DNA from: Ziziphus jujuba
Taxonomy: Eukaryota; Streptophyta; Magnoliopsida; Rosales; Rhamnaceae
NCBI RefSeq assembly: GCF_031755915.1
Contig: NC_083382.1
Location: 27,318,001 to 27,382,000 of the forward strand
Direction: 5' to 3'
Length of the DNA stretch: 64,000 nt
Positions 55,475 to 64,000 of this stretch are shown here, in pieces. Both the position numbers and the translations under genes were made by a program. Positions within the stretch are counted from its first letter, which is position 1; each line of letters starts with the position of its first letter. A model generated the notes under the pieces. That model worked only from the letters and a program-made list of their open reading frames with translations, made no database searches and had not been told where the DNA came from.

Positions 55475-58407
55475 TCTAGGTTCTAGTATTCCTAAGGGAC
55501 TGTGCATTGTTGTGCATCCCATCCGCGTCTATTCTCTCGTTTTACCTGTCTTAAAGCGTTCTTTCTCTTTGTCTCGAAGCAAATTCATTGCTCGAGTTGA
55601 AATAACTCTAATCTTCGAGGGTGTCAATTAGAATCATCTATCCTAACGGGGAATTCCTATGGCCTAGTCAATGGTCGAGAATTGTCTTTTCTTTATCGAA
55701 GCTCAAATAATGGGGGCAGATCCAATCTTTGAATCTTTTTGGGATCTGAAGTGACCCTAGATATGGATCGAGTGGTTATGCAACTTATGTTTATGGACCG
55801 CTGGCATAAAGGAGTAAAGCTAAAGTGATTCAGCTTACTTGAAGTGGTGCTTCATGGAGGAGTTAGGAGGCCTTTACCGTGGTTAATTTCTGTCCTCGTC
55901 TCCAAGGAGCTATTGGAGAAGGGTTGTCAAAGGTATTTGATCCATGTGGTTGATGCCAACGAAGATGGTGAGCGTTGGAACCACTAATAGTGGGAAGTAA
56001 TTCGAAAGCATTTTCCCAGCAAGTTATCTGGATTACGACCGTAAAAAGGATATCGAATCATTATTGATTTGGCTTTGGACATCGATCTATTTCAGTACTG
56101 CCATACCATGTGACTCTATGAAAGTTAAAGGACTGAAAGGCTCAGCTGCAAGATTTAGTGAATAAAGGTTTCATTAGATCAAGCTTACCATCAGACATCT
56201 GTTTCGTTCATGGAGAAGAAGGATGATTGCCTAAGGGTGTGTATCGGCTACCAACGACTTATCAAGGTCATCACCCATAATCGATACCCGTTGTCGAGTA
56301 TGGATGCGTGTCGATCAACGTCAAGGTGTCAAAATATTTTTCCCAATCGATTATTAAAAATTAAATACTTTTCAAAGTGATATTTGAAATTAAAGGCATT
56401 TTATTCAAGTATTTTTTGTTTATGTTCATACATGTATTTGTATGTTATATTGTTTGATATTATACTGCACCATACGGAGGAGGCGAACCAATGTGGTCCA
56501 TGTAGAGCTAGCCCCATAATCATGTTGCCTATGAGTCCAGGGGATCGGACGGCCAATATAGGCAATCACCCTGGGTTGTATTGGTAGCAGAGTACCGGCG
56601 ACAGCTGGAATCATAGATTATGTAGCATGTTAGAAGGTATCGTACGTAGCTCCATTACGAGCGTGCATATTTCATTTTATGCTATGGATTTTAAGATATG
56701 ATTTTATGCATTTATTCATGTTTTTATTATTGTTCCAATGTGGAGTTTTAACAATTGCCTATGCAAGTTAAGGTATTTTAAACTAGTTAAAATAATTTTC
56801 GTATTATTTATTATTTCATTGATTTAATTAGTAAATTTCATAAATTATATTTTGATTTTGAAGAAGTTTGGAAATTTAATTTGGATTGATAAATTGTGTA
56901 TATTTTATGTTGGTGGTATATTTGAAAAATATATTTTATTATTTGTTTTATGTTATGGTCTTCCAAGAGCGATTTAAGAGTTAAGTATCGCCAATTGAGA
57001 GTCCAAAGTAGGATATCGTTGAGTTCAAAGGAAGCACGTGATTCAATGTATGCGATACACCCCAAGGGTACAAAGATGTATGGAATGCTCACTAGATGAC
57101 ATTATGGTTTGGCACGATAAAGGACGTTGCAGGATTCGAATAAAGGTACTTAAGTCACCGACAAGTAAAAGTGGGGAGTAGAAACGTTTGAGGTAGTTTC
57201 AATCCTTGCCCATTTCCATGTCGGGTGGGGAGATGTAAACATGGATTTTGTGCTTAAACTATCGTTCACAAAGAGAAGGTACGACAGCATTTAGAGAATC
57301 AAACAAGATTAAAGTTCTACTTGGTTGTTGATTTAAGGATGCATACTTCAGAAGCATTTTATGGTTAGCGTTCGACTATGACCAAGACTTGTAGATCGTG
57401 TTCTCGTGGCCTAGTTTGAATATCCTTAATTAGGGGGTATGAGGAGGAAAGTTGCACAAGAGGAAGTTAAAATTCACTATTAGGCGTGATGGTAGTGTAG
57501 TGATAGTGGATGAGGTCTCTATTATACTTGCTAAGTTAAGCTACTCAGGTTCGGAAGAAGAGCTATACAGTTGTGTGTATACGGATACACTTGAAGCGAG
57601 ACTTAACGACTGCATCGCCTTTCACCATAGGCCAATGGACAAGCAAAGTGCAGAATTCACACTTGGAAGTTATGTTGAGACCGTGCATTATGCAATGTCG
57701 AAAGAAGCTGGATTGAGCAATTGGCATCGATAGGATTCGTTACGATATTAACTACCAAGCGAGCATCGAGATGTCTTCGTATGAGATTCTATATGGAAAG
57801 CAGCGCCGAACTCCACAGTGTTGGAGTGAAGTAGGTAAGGAGAAGCACCGTACGACGACCAATGTGAATTGGATGCAAACACCTACGAATGACTATGAAT
57901 AAGGTGAAGGTCATCCAAGGGAGTTTGAAGACCGCTCAGGAATCGACAAATGAGTTAAGCCGACGTGCATGGGAAAGATGTTGAATTCAAAGTTCGAGAT
58001 TAAGTTTTGGAGATTATCTCTATAGGAGAGAGTTGTACGCTTTGGTTGATAGAGAAAGCCAAGTTCTTGTTACATTGGTTCTACGGGGTTATGGGAAGAA
58101 TTGGTTTTGTGGTATGCAAGTTAGTATCTTCGGGAAAGCAGACATGGATATGCAGCATAATTCCCGTATTGTTGCTATGAAAAGACGTCAAAGACCTGTC
58201 ATGTAAGGAGCGACCAGTGCAGATTTTAAATCATGAAGAATGCTTATGGATCAGTAAGACTATTTTCTCGAGTCAAGGTCTTGTGGTGAATTAATTTAGT
58301 CGAGAAAGCGACGTGGAAGCTCGAGGCACAAATCCGCAATCAATATTCTTATGCGTTTCAGCGACGAAAGAAATTTCGAGGACGAAATTTTTTTAAGGGC
58401 GGAAGAT
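55475..58407 (+). pseudogene. E4 pol relic (RT, integrase, chromodomain traces)
   Basis: RT traces: SFVHGEEG...LPKGVYRLPTTYQGHH (about 56205-56280), from around the usual FVKKKDG and YRQLN motifs. Then the non-coding insert shared with E2 (56320-56780) and integrase scraps (57000-57290). An open stretch at 57452-57733 begins with the usual pre-integrase motif (LKFTIRRDGSVV). Next is an integrase C-terminal relic (SIEMSSYEILYGKQRRTPQC, about 57755-57815), the VKVIQGSLKTAQES and RELYALVDREKPSSCYIGS region, and a chromodomain end (LVEKATWKLEAQIRNQYSYA, about 58297-58360). Gag, protease and RNase H are essentially missing. Polypurine tract AAGGGCGGAAGA at 58395-58406. Confidence 0.78.
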
Positions 58408-60887
58408 TGTAACATCCCGTCCCAAAGTACAACGGAAAATTTCCAACTTTGACCAAGGTTGACCATTGACCGTTGACTTTGATCGTTGACCGTTGACCGT
58501 TGACCCAAAGGGTCAAAACTTGACTTTTTGACCTGGATGGAATTCTAGGTTGACTGAGATACTGTTACGAAGTACACATTGGCACGAGTTCGTAAACTAG
58601 TAGCACGTTGAAAACGGAGCTATGGTTTGAAAGTTACGAGCAAAACAAGTTGGGGTCCAAAGTGTCCAAGGGATGCTGGAGTTGACTTTTTATTCATGCA
58701 AAGTTAAGCTTTGACTCATGCATGGTTGTGAAGTACTCGTCGATACGAGTCCGTAGACTAGCGGCACGCCTGATTTGGACATGTGGGTTGAAAGTTATGG
58801 ACCTGTAGAGTTTTTCAAATATTGTATTATTTTAATATTATTTTTAAACGTGTAACAATGTGCCACGTGTGACTTAATAAATGTGACCATGTGTCACCAT
58901 GGTGAGATGCCACATGTCAACCATGCTTAATATCATATTATTTTATTATTATTATTTTATATAATAATATTATTTTTAATATTATTTAATTAATTTTAAT
59001 TTATTTCTTTTTATTTCTTTTTCTTTCTTTTTCTTTTCTTTTTTTTCTTTTCTCTTTTCCCCCACGTGGGAAAAATGCCCAGCCACCCTGAGCCTTCTTC
59101 TTCTTCCTTTCCTTTCCTTCTTCCTCTCGGGCTGTCACCGTTTCTTCGTTTTCGGCCACCACCTTGCTACACGCGCCGTCCAGAGATGAGCGGGGGATGG
59201 AGGAGAGCTCGGCCACAAAATTTCACTGTCACCGGTCGCCGGATGCGCCCAGATCGGGCCGGAGAAGCCGCCGGCCGAAAATTTTCTCTCTCCTCTTTTC
59301 TTGTGTTTGCCGGCCAACCCAGCTCGACCCATACCTCTATCCCACCATTTTCGACCCCTCTGAGTCCATTTCCGGGGTTAGATTGCCCAAAATCCCCACC
59401 GTTTGAGAGATCCCTCAAGTTTAAACTCGGCCGAAGCTTTCCGGCCACCGCCGGTTGAATTGAACTCAATGGAGGTCGGTAATGTGATCCTCATCTCACA
59501 AGCTTTCCATAGACATATAATTTGTCAATTTTGGTTAACGTTTGTGTTAGACCCCCCGGGTACCGGGTATTATTTATCCGAATAAAATATTAATTTATTT
59601 GACTGTGTGTGAATTATGTTCTAGGAGCACGGGTGAGTCGTGGAATTGATCCCATGGAGGATCTTAGGTTAATTTCGTGCTCCAGGTGAGTGACCCACCT
59701 TTAAAATTTTTTTAGGGTAATTAATTATATTTAATTGGTGTTTAATTGATATTTGGAATTATGCTCATGTGGTGCAATTTAATTATAATTGTGGAAAATT
59801 ATTATTTTATAAGTGCGTATATGTTTGTTGGTGCTAAACGGAATTTTGGATTACTAAAAATTTCCCGATTATTATTTTATTGTGATTTAATTGTATTTAT
59901 TATACATGAGCAAGTATTTTCATTAATTAATTGTGTTTGGATTTTATATTGTTTTTGGGCATAATTGGTTTAATATTGTAAGGAAAATATTTGTTTAAAT
60001 TGGTAGTTTAAATTTTATAATTATGCCCGTAGAATATTATTTGTTGAACCTCATGTTACGAGAAAAATTATTTTTATATTGTTATCGAAAGTTTCGTACC
60101 GGGTATGTTAAAGGAGAATATGTGGGATGGTAAATTTGAAAATTGGTATATTTCCCACAGTGATTTTGGAAAATCGATACGGTAATAATTAATTTAGTAA
60201 TTATTTTAGACGCACTCATACAGTATTGGTGTTCCGGTGTATATATGGTTAGCGCGTAAGTATTATGTCTCCCGTGAGTTGCCATTGGACCGAGGGCAGG
60301 CAAGTCTTATATATTACTTCAATTGTTATTATTATTTATTTATTTAATTGTTGGTATTAATTAAATTCCTTTATTTGTTATATTATTAATATTAAAAGTG
60401 TTCAGTAGATAGGGTCACTCACTGAGATGATTAGGATCTCACATTTTTAAATTTCGTTCCCCTCGGTCCAGGTTGGGAGACGTTGATCGTCCGGGGCGAG
60501 CCCGACGTCTCAGCTTATTGCCGAAAGTCCAAGAAGTATTTCTTCCCTTTTTCCTCTTCATCGTGATTGCTTCTTTATCTGACATTGTATTAATTCCACA
60601 TTTATTTGTATAATGCTCTGTATACTGTATTGGACATGTAGTTATTATTTATGCACTGAGTTGCTGTTATTCTTTTAAAATGCTGTAAGTTTGTGGAATC
60701 AACTTGTAGTAATGTGGGAGGACTTAGGGAATGTTTTTAGAAGTTTATTTTCAGTGCAGGAAAATTTTGGTTAGTCCTACCCTTAGGGGAGGTATTGCTG
60801 GATTTTCCGTTGGAAGGTTCGGTGGTATTTGCCTGGGATCAGGGCTTGTCTAGGGTTCCGGTGAGGAATTTTGGACGGGTCCTGACA
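58408..60887 (+). repeat. E4 3' LTR with a 456-bp deletion
   Basis: TGTAACATCCCGTCCC to GGGTCCTGACA, 2480 bp. Relative to the 5' LTR it lacks 54434-54889. The junction at 60311-60315 is the 5-base microhomology ATATT. The deletion removes most of the hairpin block and the 71-bp duplication region. Confidence 0.9.
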
Positions 60888-61255
60888 ACAATCTCCTTAA
60901 GAATATTTCCATCTTACCAGTGCAGGCGTTTTTCGATGGTCATCTCCCAAAATACAATGGATTCTTGAAGCTTTCAGACGTTGCACCACTAAAGCTTTCC
61001 CTCGAACTTTCAGTATACCTGATCTTTACCACATTCACGGACCAAAAATGCACAACAAAACCAATTTTCTCTCTAATCCTCCAAAAACACACATCAGGGA
61101 GATGAAGTAATTTCCAAAAAAAAAAACACACAAAATCCTTCTTTTCCCTTTCCTTATTCCATAGCCTTAAAACGGAAACAATTAAATTTCATTAAAGGTA
61201 ATAAAAACAATTTAATGCCCACAAATCATTCAAAATATTTAATAAAATCGTTACA
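60888..61255 (-). repeat. Copia LTR part, minus strand
   Basis: On the minus strand, after the polypurine tract, the sequence starts TGTAACGATTTTATTAAATA, as expected for the start of a Copia 3' LTR. It runs to E4 at 60887, so the rest of this LTR would lie left of 52506, where I cannot define its end. Confidence 0.55.
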
Positions 61256-61257
61256 AT

Positions 61258-61265
61258 CCCCCACA
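61258..61265 (-). other. Copia polypurine tract
   Basis: On the minus strand the sequence reads TGTGGGGGATTGTAACG. The G-run directly before TGTAACG is the standard Copia polypurine tract next to the 3' LTR. Confidence 0.65.
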
Positions 61266-61789
61266 TGAATGATTCGACTACTTGGACTATGCAAGACTCT
61301 GGTGGTAAAGCTTTGCAGTTGGAACCTGCATAGGATAGGTAGATGTTACACTTTGAACATTTTCTTGTGAGACTATATCTTTTTTGCTGACTAGTGGTAG
61401 ATGCGATATCTTTGAGCTATTTCGTTGTTTGTGTAAATGACAACATAGTTCACATAGATTCCTTCCTCATACACATCAGTTCTCACTGTTATGTTCATTT
61501 TGACATTTAATACCTACGTGGTTCTGCGAGAGTTTCTAAATAATTACGCCCTTAACAATTCGCCTTTGAAACGGCTATTCTTCACTCTCACATAGGTGAT
61601 TCCTATTTCATATACTTCATGCTTATACTCTTTTTATCACTGTTTCATCATAGGAATGAGTAGAGGAATAACCCCCACAGTGATCTACACCAGTTTTTAC
61701 AATTACATTTTTCCACTGAACCTAGATCTTGGGATCTCCAGTTAACTAGGTTGGGTTTCCATCGTATCGAATTTACTCATAGGCTTTAA

Positions 61790-63200
61790 TCCCATTCCCT
61801 TAGATAATTTCTCAACTAATTCTCTATTTAATACTTTGGTTAGCTGATGCGCAACGTTTCTTTAGACTTTACATAGTCTATTAAGATAACTCTAATTGAG
61901 ATTAATTGTCTAATGGAATTGTGTGAACGAGGAATGTGTCTAGACTTTCCATTATACATCACATTCTATGCCCTACCAATCACAAATTGACTGTCACAAT
62001 GTATACTTATCGCTAGCACAGGTTTTGGCCACCTCGAAATGTCCTCCAAGAATTGACGTAGCCATTCTGCCTCTTCACCACATTTATCTAATGCGATGAA
62101 CTCAGATTCCATCGTGGATCGAGCTATTACTGTTTGTTTTGAGGACTTTTACGTTACGGCTGCACCCGCTAATGTAAATATATAACTACTAGTGGATTTT
62201 GATTCCTTAATATCTGATCTCCAATTAGCATCACTGTATCCTTCTAATACAGCTGGATATCTAGTATAATGCAGTTCGTATTTATGAGTATATCGCAAAT
62301 ATCTTAATACTCTAACGATTCCTTTCCAATGATCATCATTCAGATTACTCATGTATCTACTCAGTTTACTTATAGCGTAAGCTAAGTCTGGTCTTATACA
62401 ATTCATTAAGTACATTAGATTTCCAATTACCCTTACATATTCCACTTGAGATACACTCTCTCCTTTATTCTTGGATAAGTGTAAACTCACATCAATGGGT
62501 ATTCTAGCTATACTAGTATCATCTTTACTAAAAAAATTATTCAGTATTTTATCTACATAATGCGTTTGACTAAGAATGGTTCCATTCGAAATCCTAGTGA
62601 TTTTCATTCCTAAAATCACATCAGCAAGCCCCGTATCCTTCATGTCAAATCTAGATTTTAACATGACTTTTTTAGTTCGGACCATATTGTCGTCACTACC
62701 CATAATGAGTATATCATCTACATACAAACAAAGAATGATATATCAATTCTCTGTATCTTTTACATAGATACACTTGTCATACTCATTTATTTTAAATCCA
62801 TCATTAAGCATGGCACTATCAAATTTTTGATGCCATTGCTTCGAAGCTTGTTTAAGTCAATACAAGGACTTCACCAATCTACAGACTTTCTTTTCTTGTC
62901 CTGAAGCGAAGAAACCTTCGGATTTCTCCATATAGATCTCTTCATCGAGATCTCCATTAAAAAAGGCTGTTTTCACATCCATTTGATTTACCTCAAGATC
63001 CCGCAATGCAGCAATTGCCAGTACCATCCTTATGTAATTTGTTCTCGTCACCGAAGAATAAGTATCAAAATAATCAAGACCTTCTTGTTGCTTGTATCCT
63101 TTAATTACAAGTTTTGCCTTGTATTTGTCTATAGTTCCATATGCTTTCATCTTCTTTTTAAAATTTCATTTGTAACCTAAAAGTTTATAACCTGGAGCAA
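61790..63200 (-). pseudogene. Copia RT and RNase H, minus strand
   Basis: RT start near 63150 (YKAKLVIKGYKQQEGLDYFD), QMDVKTAFFNGDLDEEIYME, then SLY followed by a TGA where Gly is expected, QASKQWHQKFD, another TGA before YIILC, and the catalytic YVDDILIMG (about 62700-62727). The C-terminal RT and RNase H frame runs at 62149-62727 ([28 protein letters not shown]). After one stop it continues with KQTVIARSTMESEFIAL, EEAEWLRQFLEDI, IHCDSQFVIGRA, and finally GMGLKPMS near 61800 out of frame. Two stops in RT plus later damage make it nonfunctional. Confidence 0.88.
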
Positions 63201-63411
63201 GATCTACTAACTCCCAAATGTGATTTTGCAAGATAGAATCTATCTCACTTTTCACAGCTTCTTTTCATAAATTTCCTTCAGGAGAATTTATAGCCTCTTG
63301 GAAGCTTTAATGTTTAAACTCAACCTTAGTCTTAGCATCAGTTTCTTATTCTTGACCACTATCATGATTATCTTCATTGATAGTATCACAAGTTCGTTTA
63401 GACAAACTTGA

Positions 63412-64000
63412 TCATTCTTCCATTTTATATGGAAAAATATGTTCGAAAAATGATGCATTTCTTGATTCTATTATCATATTCTTGTATATATCAGGAATTT
63501 CTGACCTATACACAAGAAACTGATATGCACTACTATTTTGTACATATCCTATGAAGATGCAATCAACAGTTTTAGAACCTATCTTCACTCTCTTTGGAGT
63601 TGGTACCACAACTTTGGCTAAACACCCCCACACACGTAAGTAATTAAAGGAAGGTTGTCTTCCTTTTCATAATTTATAGGGTGTCTTTATTTGGTCCTTT
63701 TGAGGTACCTTATTAAAAAGGTCGTTTGCCAACAAAGCGGCTTCCCCCTATAAGTTTTGTAGTACTTCAGAACTTATCAACATTGTATTCATCATTTCTT
63801 TTAAGGTTTTATTTTTCCGTTTAGCCACGTTATTTGATTGTGGTGAATATGGTAGAGTAACTTCATGTATTATGCCATGTTGAGCACAATACTCTCCAAA
63901 AAGAGTCATGTACTCCTCACCATGATCACTTCTAATCACTTTAATTTTTCGGGTGAATTGATTCTCAACTTCCGTTTTATAGAAAATAAATTGCTCTATA
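63412..64000 (-). pseudogene. Copia integrase, minus strand, catalytic Glu replaced
   Basis: The frame at 63748-63939 reads MIRSDHGEEYMTLFGEYCAQ (second catalytic Asp in RSDHG) and SPQSNNVAKRKNKTLKEMM. Copia integrases normally have A-E-R-K-N here, with the catalytic Glu; this copy has Lys. It is interrupted between about 63640 and 63747. Then 63412-63633 gives the post-core region (MWGCLAKVVVPTPKRVKIGS, CIFIGYVQNSSAYQFLVY). The upstream catalytic Asp lies outside the window. Confidence 0.85.

Larger units (their letters stand above)
52506..60887 (+). mobile_element. Gypsy chromovirus element E4, decayed
   Basis: 5' LTR 52506-55460; primer site 55463-55474; interior 55461-58407; 3' LTR 58408-60887. 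Perfect 5-bp duplication ACAAT (52501-52505, 60888-60892); the left LTR end has lost the G of TG. The interior is a short decayed pol relic of the same design as in E2. The sequence beyond its right end is a Copia LTR, so it probably inserted there. Confidence 0.92.
60888..64000 (-). mobile_element. Ty1/Copia element, minus strand, running out of the window
   Basis: Reading leftwards from 64000: integrase core, integrase C-terminal part, RT, RNase H, untranslated sequence (about 61266-61790), a polypurine tract (61258-61265) and the start of the 3' LTR (61255). The 5' part (gag, 5' LTR) lies outside. It is rather well preserved, with few stops, and independent of the Copia piece at 1-1419, which belongs to a different lineage by its RT sequence. 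Confidence 0.87.

Overview
The window looks like gene-poor, AT-rich intergenic DNA from a flowering plant, probably a dicot. This is inferred from plant-type Ty3/Gypsy chromoviruses with a Met-tRNA primer site, plant Ty1/Copia pol remains, a Helitron helicase scrap, a Tourist-like MITE and many (TA)n tracts. No rRNA, tRNA, CRISPR or prokaryotic feature was seen. LTR elements fill roughly two thirds of the sequence.

Layout. 1-1419: truncated Copia RT/RNase H (+). 1420-6740: copy A of a tandemly duplicated host segment. 6979-9999 and 10530-13757: two solo Gypsy LTRs (-). 13985-14702: the 3' end of another copy of the segment. 14703-20786: copy B, carrying a MITE and a Helitron piece, followed by a stub of a further copy. 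22132-34837: Gypsy element E2 (+), whose 5' LTR is split by a solo LTR (-). 35974-48336: Gypsy element E3 (+), also with a solo LTR (-) inside its 5' LTR. 48342-52505: a third, dispersed copy (C) of the host segment. 52506-60887: Gypsy element E4 (+), which lies next to or inside a Copia element on the minus strand that runs to the window end. Target-site duplications (TSDs) can be read for all seven Gypsy insertions.

The most interesting non-transposon content is a small two-exon gene family that no single continuous reading frame shows. Copies A, B and C share a TATA box with fixed downstream sequence, a short first exon beginning ATG-GA, a GTAAG donor in the same place, a homologous intron of about 0.9-1.4 kb, and a second exon encoding a conserved D-[FV]-G-S-x-K-S-R-N-I-x-R block followed by a variable Pro/Lys-rich tail with a Y-P-K motif. 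A predicts about 60 residues and C 78 residues; B is broken by a frameshift and stop. In C the tail contains two tandem 14-residue repeats. I do not recognise the family.

The transposons are unusual too. E2 has near-identical LTRs but a scrambled interior: RNase H and a cut-off integrase lie upstream of gag, a CCHC knuckle, a protease remnant and a chromodomain tail, all set into an older decayed pol relic shared with E4. E2 and E3, from different LTR subfamilies, share a block of unknown origin. The LTRs carry dense TTGAC (W-box) clusters, conserved potential hairpins and what looks like an exon/intron boundary, so they may be stress-responsive and spliced. These regulatory readings are inference.
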